From Cohnella sp. OV330 (GTDB taxonomy: Bacteria > Bacillota > Bacilli > Paenibacillales > Paenibacillaceae): a stretch of 64,000 nt of DNA. This document shows positions 52,611 to 61,212 of the stretch, in pieces. A program made the translations under genes and the position numbers. Numbering within the stretch: the stretch's first letter is position 1; every line of letters begins with the position of its first letter. Location: positions 254,236 through 318,235 of the forward strand of contig NZ_FOKE01000002.1 of NCBI RefSeq assembly GCF_900112065.1. Direction: 5' to 3'. A model generated the notes under the pieces. It saw only the letters and a program-made list of their open reading frames with translations, was not told the origin of the DNA and did not search any database.

Positions 52611-54088
52611 CCGGCGCGCCCCTTTCCTGTCCATTTCTTAAGCGAGATCGTGATCAAGGTGCCCGCCCCGAGCTGGCTCGCCGCCGTCAGCAGGCCGCCG
52701 TGCTCCTCGACGATCTGCTGCGCGATCGCGAGTCCCAGTCCGCTGCCTCCCGTATCCACGTTGCGGGCCGGGTCCGCCCTGTAGAAGCGTTCGAATATAT
52801 GGGGCAACGATTCCGCGGAGATCCCCTTCCCGTTGTCCCGGATCCCGATCTTGTAATACCCGTCTTCTTCTATGAATCCGATCCATATGGCGGCGTCAGC
52901 CTTGTCGGCGTACTTCACCGCGTTCTCGACGACGTTGACGAACACGCGCTTCAGTTTCTCGCGGTCGGCCACGACAATGGCCGGCTCCGCAAGCGCGGGC
53001 GGCTCGTAGCTCAGCTTCACGCCGCGCTTTTCCGCGTCCAGCTGGAGCTCCTCGGCGCAATCCGACAGAAAGCCGTCCAGCGCCACCTCTTCAAAGTGAA
53101 ACGGCAGCCGCTTCAGGTCCAGCTTCGAGAACAGGAACAGCTCGTCGATCAAGCGGTCCATCTGGACCGTTTTTCGGTGAATCGTCTTGATGTAGCTGTC
53201 CAGCATCTCGGGCGTATGCGTGACGCCGTCCATGATGCCCTCGACGTAGCCCCGGATCGCGGCGACCGGAGATTTCAGATCGTGCGAAATGTTCGATATC
53301 AGGTTGCTGCGGTTGTCCTCGTACTGCAGCTGCAGGTCGACCGAATCCTTCAGCTTGATCCGCATCTCCTCGAACGCGGCGGCAAGCTCGCCGATCTCGT
53401 CCCGCGATTCGGGGCGGACCGGGTGGGACAGATTGCCTTCCTTAATCTCCTCTGCGGCTCGCCGCAGGGAACGAAGCGGGCGAATGATGCTGCGGGAAAC
53501 GAAATACGTCAATATGCCGTTGACCACCACCAGGATAATCAGGAGCGCGAGCAAAAAGGGCTTGGAAATGCGCTCCGCGAGCCAGCCCAGAAAATCCAAG
53601 TTCAGCAGCATATAAAAGCTGCCTTTGGAGCCGTCCTGGAAGACGACATTGTACTGACGGTCCAGCATCCAGCTGCCGTTGCCGATATCGTGGCCTTCCA
53701 TCCAGCGGACTTCGCTGCCGAAGGGCGGCAGCTTCGAAGCGACCTTCGTCTCCTTCAGGTCCGGCGAGATATATTCGACCTGGTCGCCCAGCCGGACGAT
53801 CAACCCCATGTTGATCTTCTGCAGCCGGTCGTCGTAGGCCTTCATCAGGGACGGGTCGCGCAAGGAATCGGGGTCGCCCGCGATTCGCGTCCGGATATCC
53901 GATGCGATGCTCGCCTCTTCGCCCATTATCGCCGCAAGCGGATTGCCGTCGCCGGTATCCAGCGTGAACACCGTCTTGAGATCGCCCACCGCCGAGACGA
54001 CGATTACCAGGAAGGAAATGCCGATCAGGATGAGCGGGATGATCAGCATCGCCAGATAGGACAGCAAGAGCCTTACCCGGATCGACAT
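52607..54088 (-). CDS. Membrane sensor histidine kinase of the OmpR-type pair
   Basis: Protein of 493 residues starting at ATG 54088 (AGGAGA seven bases before). TM1 is at about 8-35, the extracytoplasmic domain at 36-175, TM2 at 176-198, HAMP at 199-252, and HisKA has the phospho-accepting H269 in NISHDLKSP. HATPase_c has the NAVKYA N-box, DNGKG and GSGLGLAI. It lies 10 bases after the ABC-2 permease gene and overlaps the regulator by four bases. Confidence 0.93.
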   Translation of the reverse strand: MSIRVRLLLSYLAMLIIPLILIGISFLVIVVSAVGDLKTVFTLDTGDGNPLAAIMGEEASIASDIRTRIAGDPDSLRDPSLMKAYDDRLQKINMGLIVRLGDQVEYISPDLKETKVASKLPPFGSEVRWMEGHDIGNGSWMLDRQYNVVFQDGSKGSFYMLLNLDFLGWLAERISKPFLLALLIILVVVNGILTYFVSRSIIRPLRSLRRAAEEIKEGNLSHPVRPESRDEIGELAAAFEEMRIKLKDSVDLQLQYEDNRSNLISNISHDLKSPVAAIRGYVEGIMDGVTHTPEMLDSYIKTIHRKTVQMDRLIDELFLFSKLDLKRLPFHFEEVALDGFLSDCAEELQLDAEKRGVKLSYEPPALAEPAIVVADREKLKRVFVNVVENAVKYADKADAAIWIGFIEEDGYYKIGIRDNGKGISAESLPHIFERFYRADPARNVDTGGSGLGLAIAQQIVEEHGGLLTAASQLGAGTLITISLKKWTGKGRAG

Positions 54089-54098
54089 ATGCATTCTC

Positions 54099-54851
54099 CT
54101 ACACTTCTTTTTTATCGAAAACGTAATAGCCTGTTGTATAGAATACCATACCGCACCCTAGCAGGAGGCTGAATATCGCGAATAATCTCCCCGCCGGGAG
54201 CGAGCCGCCCAGCCAGAGTTGATGCCAATTCATGTACGTGACGGGCGAGAAGACCATGTAGTCGGGGAAGACGAGCGCCAGTCCCTTGGCGGCCGCGTAC
54301 AGCAGGATGCACACCGTCAGCGCGCCGCTCGCGTTTTTGAAACCGAGCGCTACCCATGCCGCCGCCGTGCACAGCACGAATAAAGGGAGAGCGGACGCCG
54401 CATAGGCGACGGCGGTTTCGGCCAGTCCCCCCGCCGCTTTTCCGGCGTCCGGCAGCATGAAGGCCGCGGCCTCCGATGCGACGAAAACAAGCAGCAGCAG
54501 TCCGGCGGTATGAACGAACAGCGCGAACAGCTTCGCGGCATAGATCTTGGACCGGTTCACCGGCCGGGACAGCACGGATCGGATCGTCTTGTCGCCGATC
54601 TCGCCGGATACCATATCGGACGCGGTCATGAAGATCAGCAGCGGCAGCACGAACAGCGTCATGACGTTCAATATCGTGACGGCATACTGATCGCTTGCGA
54701 CGCCTGCGACGCCCAGTCCGTCTTGCAGCTGCCGGACCGCGGGCAGCCCGGCGAAGGGCAGGATCAAGGCGACCGCCAGCAGCCAGATCGTTTTCTTTCT
54801 CGCGTACAGCTTCGCAAGCTCATTGACGGTCGTCCGCTTGAGCAGTTCCAT
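54099..54851 (-). CDS. ABC-2-type transporter permease
   Basis: Membrane protein of 250 residues with six predicted segments. The conserved ABC-2 stretch is SGEIGDKTIRSVLSRPVNRSKIY. It overlaps the ATPase gene by 32 bases, so the two are made together and form an exporter of unknown substrate. With the kinase and regulator downstream it looks like a stress-responsive export module, but it is not the BceAB type, which has a ten-segment permease with a large external loop. Confidence 0.9.
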   Translation of the reverse strand: MELLKRTTVNELAKLYARKKTIWLLAVALILPFAGLPAVRQLQDGLGVAGVASDQYAVTILNVMTLFVLPLLIFMTASDMVSGEIGDKTIRSVLSRPVNRSKIYAAKLFALFVHTAGLLLLVFVASEAAAFMLPDAGKAAGGLAETAVAYAASALPLFVLCTAAAWVALGFKNASGALTVCILLYAAAKGLALVFPDYMVFSPVTYMNWHQLWLGGSLPAGRLFAIFSLLLGCGMVFYTTGYYVFDKKEV

Positions 54852-55590
54852 TCGTCTCTCCCCCTCTTTCCGATCGAATCTGACTGATGTAGTAGCTTTC
54901 CAGCGACTGGCCCGAAGCTTGCTTCAGCGACGTCAAGCTGCCTTCCCGAATGATCCGGCCTTCCTGAATGATGCCGATGCGGTTGCAGATCGACTCCATC
55001 TCCGAGATCAGGTGGCTGGACAGGAAAAAGGTGATTCGTTCCTCGCTCGCAAGCCGTCCGATCAGCTCCCGCAGGTCGACCGTCGCTTCGATATCCAGCC
55101 CGTTGGTCGGTTCGTCCAAGATGAGCAGCTCGGGCCTGCCGATCAGCGCGGACGCGATTCCCAGCCGCTGCTTCATGCCGAGCGAAAAATGGCCGACCTT
55201 CTCCCGCTTGCTCGCCGACAGTCCGGTCAGCTCGAGCACCTCGTCGATCCGCGTCCTCGGCAGCTCCGGATACAGCCTCGCGGCCAGCTCCAGATTTTTG
55301 TAGGCGCTCATGTATTCAAAGGCTTCGGCTTTCTCGATCAGCACGCCGACGCGCCGCATGGCGCGCTCGTAATCCTCGGCGACATCGGCTCCGAACAGCC
55401 GGACGCTTCCGCGATCCGCCCGGACCAAGCCCGCGGCGATCTTCATGACCGTGGACTTGCCGGCGCCGTTCGGTCCGAAGAAACCGTAGACGTCGCCTCT
55501 GTTGACCTGGAGCGTGACCTCGCTTACGCCCCGATTGTTCCTGTATCGTTTCGTTAGCCCTTGTATATCCAGCACCGCGGCTTCCGACAT
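54820..55590 (-). CDS. ABC transporter ATP-binding protein
   Basis: Protein of 256 residues. Walker A is GPNGAGKST (39-47), the signature motif FSLGMKQRLGIA, and Walker B LLILDEPTNGLD. It belongs to the drug and polyketide exporter type that pairs with ABC-2 permeases. Its end overlaps the start of the permease. It is 71 bases downstream of the secreted protein gene, with a hairpin in that gap. Confidence 0.94.
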   Translation of the reverse strand: MSEAAVLDIQGLTKRYRNNRGVSEVTLQVNRGDVYGFFGPNGAGKSTVMKIAAGLVRADRGSVRLFGADVAEDYERAMRRVGVLIEKAEAFEYMSAYKNLELAARLYPELPRTRIDEVLELTGLSASKREKVGHFSLGMKQRLGIASALIGRPELLILDEPTNGLDIEATVDLRELIGRLASEERITFFLSSHLISEMESICNRIGIIQEGRIIREGSLTSLKQASGQSLESYYISQIRSERGGETNGTAQADDRQ

Positions 55591-55617
55591 AATCTCCCTC
55601 CTCTTAGTGAAGCGGCA

Positions 55618-55637
55618 GAGCGGCCGCCAGGCCGCTC
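55618..55637. other. Hairpin between secreted-protein and ABC genes
   Basis: GAGCGGCC pairs with GGCCGCTC with a four-base loop. The T run follows on the plus strand only, so on the transcribed minus strand it is more likely an intercistronic element than a terminator. Confidence 0.45.
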
Positions 55638-55661
55638 CCTTTTCCGGATGTCATCCGCCCG

Positions 55662-56576
55662 TTAGTCTTGAAGCTTGTCGGCTTCGATCTTGTTGGTCTT
55701 CTTGCCGGCCAGGTCCACGGTATCCGGCGTCGTAGCGTTCACGTCCCAGGTATCGATATCCGCGCTGACGGTCAGGCGATGCGCTGCGCCCGCTTCATCC
55801 TTGCCCGTGACCGCGAGTTCGACGATCTGATGGACGATAAAATGATTCGCGTCGATCTCGGCGTGCAGCGAGACCTCGTCGATGTTCACGTCCTGCGTCA
55901 ACCGGGGAAGCTTCGCGTCCAGGCGGGAGAGATCGATGCCGACGACGCCCGTATCCTTCATCCCCGAATCCTGATGCAAGTTCTCCGCGTTCAGCGCTTC
56001 CTTCACGACGAGCGAGCCGATCACGTTGAATGTCGCCGGAATTTGCGAACCCTTCAAGGTCATGTCGACCGCTTGCGCGCCGCCCGTTCCTCCGCTCAGG
56101 TTCACGTTATTTTTCAGATTGCCGACCAGCGCGTCGACCAGCTTCTCCAGCCCTTGTTGTACGGCGGGATCCTCGGGACCCCAGTCATGGCCTTCGGCGC
56201 GATTCGATTCGTCCGTCTCCGTCGCCACGTTGTACGTATCGCTGCTGCCGGACTTGAAGATCGTCGTACCGTCTTGATGGTAGAATTCGAGCTGTTCGGA
56301 TGCCGCGCCCGTCGCGATCTCGGCGTTGCCGCTGACGCCCCGTGCGGCCTTGCTTTCCTTCAGCGTCCCGTTGACGTTCAGCAGTTCCTGGCCGTTATCC
56401 TTCACCGAGAGGACGTAGTGCTGCGTCGCGTTCGAAGCCGCCGTCGTCGTTTTTACCGCCGTCTTGTAAGCCTCGTAGCCGCCGCCCGCGCCTCCGATGT
56501 CCGCGAATGCGGACGTCACCAGCAGCGCGCTCCCGATCGTCAGCCCCGCTCCTACCATCGCCAATTTCTTTTTCAT
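55662..56576 (-). CDS. Exported protein of unknown function at head of the ABC/two-component operon
   Basis: Protein of 304 residues with a Sec signal peptide (MKKKLAMVGAGLTIGSAL then AFA cleavage near 25). No lipobox. The mature part shows alternating short beta strands, an acidic stretch near 130 (ESNRAEGHDWGPEDP), a Gly-rich turn near 165 and a C-terminal strand-rich half that ends in an acidic tail. I do not recognise a family; the layout is reminiscent of lipid- or peptide-binding half-barrels but this is only an impression. By position it could be a substrate or ligand sensor for the exporter operon. Confidence 0.8.
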   Translation of the reverse strand: MKKKLAMVGAGLTIGSALLVTSAFADIGGAGGGYEAYKTAVKTTTAASNATQHYVLSVKDNGQELLNVNGTLKESKAARGVSGNAEIATGAASEQLEFYHQDGTTIFKSGSSDTYNVATETDESNRAEGHDWGPEDPAVQQGLEKLVDALVGNLKNNVNLSGGTGGAQAVDMTLKGSQIPATFNVIGSLVVKEALNAENLHQDSGMKDTGVVGIDLSRLDAKLPRLTQDVNIDEVSLHAEIDANHFIVHQIVELAVTGKDEAGAAHRLTVSADIDTWDVNATTPDTVDLAGKKTNKIEADKLQD

Positions 56577-56740
56577 CCTTCATGACCTCCTGATTTCGAT
56601 TCGCGGCTTCGTCGACCGCCTGAGTTCATATTAGCGGCCAATTCTAAATCGCCTGAAAACGAAAATAAACCGGAAATAAGGAAAAGATTAAAAAAAAATA
56701 AACTTTCGGAGAGCGGGGCGACGAAGCTCCCGGCGCAAAA

Positions 56741-56777
56741 AAGAAACCGCCAGGGAAGATCGCCCTGACGGTCTTTT
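56741..56777. terminator. Terminator-like hairpin shared with 34885-34923
   Basis: ACCGCCAGGG and CCCTGACGGT with an A run before and TTTT after; on the minus strand the tail is TTTCTTTTTT, so it may end transcription of the crystallin-like gene. The gap 56577-57172 otherwise holds only the family B array and the promoter region of the secreted-protein gene. Confidence 0.7.
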
Positions 56778-56886
56778 CGATTCGGTCGTAGCGGAAGGCT
56801 GGAAGGCTTGCTCCAGTAACCCCGCAGTTCATTGCTTCCATTTTGGCCGGCCTGACGTTCCGGTCGCTCCCCTATCCGTGCCATCC

Positions 56887-57112
56887 TGCAAAAGTACATC
56901 ATCCAAGGCCGGTAAGGGGGCTTTTGACGATCTATCGCGCAAATGTGCACGATAGATCGCCTCTTTACTTGAGATCCGGCGTGATTCCGGTGAAAATGCA
57001 GCACTTTTGCTCGATAGGCCGAACGACGAGTTGGCGCGGAGCTCGATCCTGCACTTTTGCGCGATAGGCCGAACGACGAGCGGATACGAAGCTCGATCCT
57101 GTACCTTTGCGC
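56887..57112. repeat. Intergenic repeat array, family B, with 50-bp tandem repeats
   Basis: Units start near 56887 (TGCAAAAGTACA), 56938 (CGCAAATGTGCA), 57000, 57050 and 57100 (GCACTTTTGC or GTACCTTTGC). The spacing is 51, 62, 50 and 50. From 57001 a 50-base unit is repeated twice in full and once in part, including CGATAGGCCGAACGACGAG. The second unit lies inside a perfect CGATCTATCG/CGATAGATCG inverted repeat. Confidence 0.8.
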
Positions 57113-57172
57113 GATAGCGCGCGTCCGGAATTCGGGACCGAGCTTGGCTGTGCAAGCTTGGCGGTGGAGCCG

Positions 57173-57547
57173 TTATTGCCTGATGACGAGCACGTCGCGC
57201 GGCGGAATGCCCGTGCTTTGAATGCGGGCGATCTCCTCATTCGTCAATCTGCGTCCGACCAGGACGAACGAAGACGTGACGTTGTTGAAATTAAGGCTTC
57301 CCAGGTTCGCCACGCTCTGGCTGCCGCGGAACACGCGGAACGAGCCTCGAAAGTTTACTTGGGAAAACAGGACCAGCGTGACCTGTGCGCTTTGCACGAC
57401 ATTGTTCAGCCTGAAGCTCGACAGAACATTGTTAAACCGGAATGCGCCCAGATCTCGAACCGCCACGCCTCCGCGTCTGAATACGATGCGGCGGCCCGTA
57501 AAGTTGGTACCGGACCAGAGCGCGAGGCGTAAATTTCGATTGGCCAA
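57173..57547 (-). CDS. Beta/gamma-crystallin-like small protein
   Basis: Protein of 124 residues. Two tandem Greek-key-like motifs are seen: LWSGTNFTGRRIVFRRG followed by DLGAFRFNNVLSSFRL, and LFSQVNFRGSFRVFRGS followed by NLGSLNFNNVTSSFVL. This matches the crystallin double-repeat pattern; the conserved aromatic and Ser-Ser positions align between repeats. A 25-residue tail follows. The start is TTG 57547, with AAGGAAG about eight bases before; GTG 57556 would leave no spacing. No signal peptide. Bacterial relatives often bind calcium, but the N/D-x-S-S calcium signature is only partly kept. Function unknown. Confidence 0.75.
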   Translation of the reverse strand: MANRNLRLALWSGTNFTGRRIVFRRGGVAVRDLGAFRFNNVLSSFRLNNVVQSAQVTLVLFSQVNFRGSFRVFRGSQSVANLGSLNFNNVTSSFVLVGRRLTNEEIARIQSTGIPPRDVLVIRQ

Positions 57548-57559
57548 TTCAATCACTTC

Positions 57560-57596
57560 CTTGTCTTAGGATACAACATCGTATTCCAAAGACAAG
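57560..57596 (-). promoter_or_regulatory. Inverted repeat in the leader of the crystallin-like gene
   Basis: CTTGTCTTA-GGATAC is mirrored by GTATTCC-AAAGACAAG across a short loop, giving a 13- to 14-bp stem with a mismatch. The Shine-Dalgarno AAGGAAG begins right at the foot of the stem, so folding could influence translation. It also lies just upstream of the regulator's stop region and has no T run. Confidence 0.5.
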
Positions 57597-57651
57597 AAAC
57601 GGCATAAGGCAGATCGAGCAGGAAAAAAGCTTGTTTTACGATCCGTAGGTC

Positions 57652-59217
57652 TCAAGATCCCGCGCCGGGATGACCCGCCGCCTGCAGCCGCGCGCGGTAT
57701 TCCGACGCGGGGACGCCCTCCAGCTCCCGGAACACGCGGTTGAATTGCTTCGCGTTTTCGAATCCGACGCTTTGGCCGATCTCGAAAATTTTGCCGTCCG
57801 TCCGCGCCAGCAGCTCCTTCGCCTTTCCGATCCGCACGGCTTTTACGTACGATACGAAGCTCTGGCCCGTGAATTCCTTGAACAGCTCGCTGAAGTACGA
57901 GTAATTTAGCGACACGTGATTGGATACCGTGGCCATGTTCAGGTCCTCCGCATAATGCGCTTCGATATACGCGACGGCCTTCCGCATCTCCCGGTTGTCC
58001 GCGAGCGCCGAGCGAACCGTCCGGACGTAATCGTTCAGCCGGAACAGCAAGTTTTCGGCCTCGTGAAAATATTCGTGAATGTCCGAAAAGTGATAGATGC
58101 TGCCTACCCGCTTATACAGACGCAATATTTCTAGCGATTCTTCGCCGTGCGCGCGGAATACTTCGTCGAATACCGTCTCGTTCAGCAGCTTGCTGAGGCG
58201 CTCCAAATAGTCGAGCGAGACTTCCGACGTCTTTTTCAAGTCGAACAGACGCATCAGGATCGCCTTCATGTCCGGCTCGCGGTCCGTTCCCAGCATATTG
58301 GCGAGCCTGCGCACGTCGTCGACCGGCAGCTCCGGCGCGCCGGCTCTGTCCATGACGCTCTCGTAGCGAATGAGCGAAGAGCTGCAGCGCGGCTGCAGCA
58401 GGCTGTAGCCCGCGGCGCGCCGGGCCTCGGCGTAGCCGGCGCGAACGTCCTCGAGCTTCTCTTTCGTGCGGCTGAGCCCGATATGATAGGCGGAGGAGAC
58501 GCTTTTATCCTTCAAATACAGCATAAGCCGGTCGAACAGCGCCGCCTCTTCGGTCAATACGATCAGGTAGCCGTCCTGATCCTCCAGATGGAACGAGGCG
58601 CGCCCTTCCGCGCTGCGCGCGAGAAACTCCTGCGCGAGCACGTTCTGCCGTCGGTCGCCGGCGAACTTGAGCGCGCCGACGCGGTAGGCCGGCTCCAGGC
58701 GCTGCAGTCCGGCGGAGCGGCAGCGCTCCGCCGCTTCGGCCGGATCGACGGCGGGATGCACGAAGATGTAGTTCAACTGAGCCGCCCGCAGCGCCTCCCG
58801 GACCCGGCCCGCTTCGTCGAGCCGGCTCTCCGCTTCCTCGGCGCGGCTCAGCTCCTCCTCCACCCGGTCGAGGATGCCGTACATCTCCTCCCGGACGATC
58901 GGCTTCAGCAAATATTCCCGCACGTTGAATTTGATCGCTTCCTTGGCATAGCCGAAGTCGTCGTGGCCGCTCAGGATGATGACGGCGGTCTTCGGGGACA
59001 GCTCCGCCGCATGCCGGATGAGCGCCAAGCCGTCCATCTCGGGCATGCGGATGTCCGTGATCAGGATGTCGATCCGTCCGGCGCCGATGACGGCCAGCGC
59101 CTCCGCCCCGTCGGCGGCCAGCGACACGTCGTACCGCTCCCGGTACTGGCGCTCGATCATGGCCTTCAGACCCGCGCGTATGTTTTTCTCGTCGTCGACG
59201 ATGAGCAGCGTTCGCAT
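57652..59217 (-). CDS. AraC-type response regulator (YesN-like)
   Basis: Protein of 521 residues. The receiver domain has D8/D9, phospho-acceptor D55 in ITDIRMPEMDG and the lysine in LLKPI. A linker follows (about 125-405), and the AraC domain is at about 410-512, ending VPASEYRARLQ. ATG 59217 shares its A with the kinase stop codon (TGATG), so the genes are coupled. The long open frame continuing to 59745 is antisense of the kinase. Last gene of the importer operon, so the importer and its own regulator are made from one transcript. Confidence 0.93.
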   Translation of the reverse strand: MRTLLIVDDEKNIRAGLKAMIERQYRERYDVSLAADGAEALAVIGAGRIDILITDIRMPEMDGLALIRHAAELSPKTAVIILSGHDDFGYAKEAIKFNVREYLLKPIVREEMYGILDRVEEELSRAEEAESRLDEAGRVREALRAAQLNYIFVHPAVDPAEAAERCRSAGLQRLEPAYRVGALKFAGDRRQNVLAQEFLARSAEGRASFHLEDQDGYLIVLTEEAALFDRLMLYLKDKSVSSAYHIGLSRTKEKLEDVRAGYAEARRAAGYSLLQPRCSSSLIRYESVMDRAGAPELPVDDVRRLANMLGTDREPDMKAILMRLFDLKKTSEVSLDYLERLSKLLNETVFDEVFRAHGEESLEILRLYKRVGSIYHFSDIHEYFHEAENLLFRLNDYVRTVRSALADNREMRKAVAYIEAHYAEDLNMATVSNHVSLNYSYFSELFKEFTGQSFVSYVKAVRIGKAKELLARTDGKIFEIGQSVGFENAKQFNRVFRELEGVPASEYRARLQAAGHPGAGS

Positions 59218-61115
59218 CAGCCTGCGCCTCCCGTCAAAATAAAGTAAGGAATCCGAATCACGACGCGCGTGTACGCGCCCTCTTCGCTCTCCACCGTCAA
59301 TCCGTATTCCTTGCCGTAGTACAGCTGAATGCGCTGATGAACGTTGCGCAGCCCGATGCCTCCGCCTTCCTGTCCGGCGTCCTCGCGGGACGCCGCCGTG
59401 CCGGACGGCTGCGGCGCCTCGGCGGCGATCGACCGGTTGAGCTGCGCGACGCGCTCCGCCGGCATGCCGCAGCCGTCGTCCCGAACGGCAAGCATCAGCG
59501 TTCCCTCGCGCGCTTCCGCTTCGATGCGAATCGTCAGCTCCTGCGTGGACGACGCGCGCAGCCCGTGCTTGACCGCATTCTCCGCGATCGGCTGCAGCGA
59601 CATTTTCAGCAGCTCCTGATCGAGGAGCGAGGACGGGATGTCGCGGGCGAGGCGAATCTTGTTCTCGTAACGGATGTTCATGATGGCGATATAGTTGGTG
59701 ATATGCGCGACCTCGTCGCGCAGCCTGACGTATTCGCTCGTCCACTTGAGATTGTAGCGCATCAGCCCGCCGAGCGAGGTGAGCGCGTCGGAGATCGGAT
59801 ACTGCCCCTCCACCTCCGCCATCATCTTGATATTTTCCAGCGTGTTGTACAGGAAGTGGGAGTCGATCTGGTTTTTCAGCGACCGCAGCTCGGTCTCCTT
59901 GGAGGCCGCCTTCTTGTTCACCGCGTCCGCGATCAGCTCGTTGATCTTGCGCAGCATCTTGCGGAAGTGATGGGCCAGCTCGCCGACCTCGCCTCCGCCG
60001 CGGACCGTCAGGTCGAACCCGAAGTCGCCCTTGCGCGCCTTCTTCATCGAATCCGCCAAGATATGCAGCTTTTTCAAAATAAACGAATTGAGCACGTACG
60101 TCGCGATGCCGAGGATCGCGATCAGGATGACGTTGGCCGCGATGATGCGGTCGCGCGTATGCCTCGCGCTGTCCAGCACGTTTTGCAGCGATACGAGATT
60201 GACCATCCGCGCGCCCAAAGGCTCGATCGTCCGGGACACGGCCAGGAATGGCTTGCCTCCGAGCGTCAAGCGGAAGCTCGACGACGGCTCCGAACCCGCC
60301 GGCTTCAGCGCGTTAGCCAGCCCTTCGGGGGTCACGCCGGTCGAAGCCAGCAGCTTCTGCTGCCGGTTATAGAATAGATGCCCCTGCGGATCCGCGATGA
60401 CGAGCTGGGACACGTCGTCCTCGCTGCTGCCGAACGTCTTGGGGAAGAAGCTCGACATGAGCATGTCGACCTCGAGGATGCCGGCATGGACGCCCAGCGG
60501 ATACTCGATTTCCTTCAAGAAGGCGACCTTCGCCTGGCCGACGCCCGTCGCTTCCCCGATCTTCATCTTGAACGGATCCGGGTCGTCAGGCGCCAAGCGC
60601 CACTCCTTCCTCTCTTTCGAAGCGGTCAAGCGGCCGAACCAAGGCTCCGACGCGACCCGCCCCTCTTCCGCGAACACCGGATACATCTCGTTGATCAGCG
60701 CATTGTCGAAGAAGATGCGGATATGCAGCAGATTCGGATTGTTGTACTGGAGCCGGTTAATGACCGGAACGACTCTCGTGCTGAAATCGATCAACTCGGC
60801 GGTGTCCGGCTCCGTCGTCCGGGAGATATAATCGAGCACGTCTTGGTCTGCCTGGCTGAGCTCTGCCGCCCGCTGCATCGTCTCGATGTTGTTGTCGATA
60901 TTGAGCCGCTCGATCTCGAGCGTATTCTCGTTCTTCTTTTCCATCTCGTCGATCGCGCTGCCCGTGAACTGCCTGAACAGCAGCAGCGAGATCAGGACGC
61001 TCGGAATAAGCAATATGATCACGTACGCCAGGATGAGCCGCGTCTGCAGCGACCACTGCTCCTGCCGCTCAACCAGCCTTCTCATCGTTTTTTTCCAAAA
61101 TGTCCGCATCCGCAT
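59217..61115 (-). CDS. Sensor histidine kinase, YesM/LytS type
   Basis: Protein of 632 residues starting at ATG 61115, seven bases after GGAAGTGA; the frame further up to 61208 has no ribosome site. TM1 is at about 26-48, the extracytoplasmic sensor at 50-322, TM2 at about 325-346, HAMP at 347-400, and His_kinase is centred on H420 in QIDSHFLYN, where the usual proline before the histidine is serine. HATPase_c has the AENAVKHG N-box and a low-complexity insertion (about 565-585) before GGGIGLRN. Downstream of the binding-protein gene by about 98 bases, same strand. Confidence 0.92.
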   Translation of the reverse strand: MRMRTFWKKTMRRLVERQEQWSLQTRLILAYVIILLIPSVLISLLLFRQFTGSAIDEMEKKNENTLEIERLNIDNNIETMQRAAELSQADQDVLDYISRTTEPDTAELIDFSTRVVPVINRLQYNNPNLLHIRIFFDNALINEMYPVFAEEGRVASEPWFGRLTASKERKEWRLAPDDPDPFKMKIGEATGVGQAKVAFLKEIEYPLGVHAGILEVDMLMSSFFPKTFGSSEDDVSQLVIADPQGHLFYNRQQKLLASTGVTPEGLANALKPAGSEPSSSFRLTLGGKPFLAVSRTIEPLGARMVNLVSLQNVLDSARHTRDRIIAANVILIAILGIATYVLNSFILKKLHILADSMKKARKGDFGFDLTVRGGGEVGELAHHFRKMLRKINELIADAVNKKAASKETELRSLKNQIDSHFLYNTLENIKMMAEVEGQYPISDALTSLGGLMRYNLKWTSEYVRLRDEVAHITNYIAIMNIRYENKIRLARDIPSSLLDQELLKMSLQPIAENAVKHGLRASSTQELTIRIEAEAREGTLMLAVRDDGCGMPAERVAQLNRSIAAEAPQPSGTAASREDAGQEGGGIGLRNVHQRIQLYYGKEYGLTVESEEGAYTRVVIRIPYFILTGGAG

Positions 61116-61212
61116 GCCGTCACTTCCGTTTGCCGTCGAATTCGAAGCTGCGCCCCAGAAACTCCAAAAGGACATGCCGTCCCGGAAGGGACGACAGTCC
61201 TTGGTCAATGCC

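Noticed and set aside
52700..54172. 490-codon plus-strand frame opposite the OmpR-type kinase
   Set aside because: Antisense to a kinase with intact HAMP, HisKA and HATPase motifs; Arg/Asp/Val-rich product without recognisable domains.
54099..55590. BceAB-type antibiotic-resistance module
   Set aside because: The permease has six segments and the ABC-2 signature, not the ten-segment FtsX-like permease with a large loop, and the kinase has a sizeable extracellular domain.
56887..57112. CRISPR array
   Set aside because: The period is 50 bp and the whole unit is repeated, including what would be spacers; there are no cas genes.
59218..59745. N-terminal extension of the second YesN-like regulator
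   Set aside because: It overlaps the kinase gene in another frame on the same strand; ATG 59217 begins with a normal receiver domain (MRTLLIVDDE).
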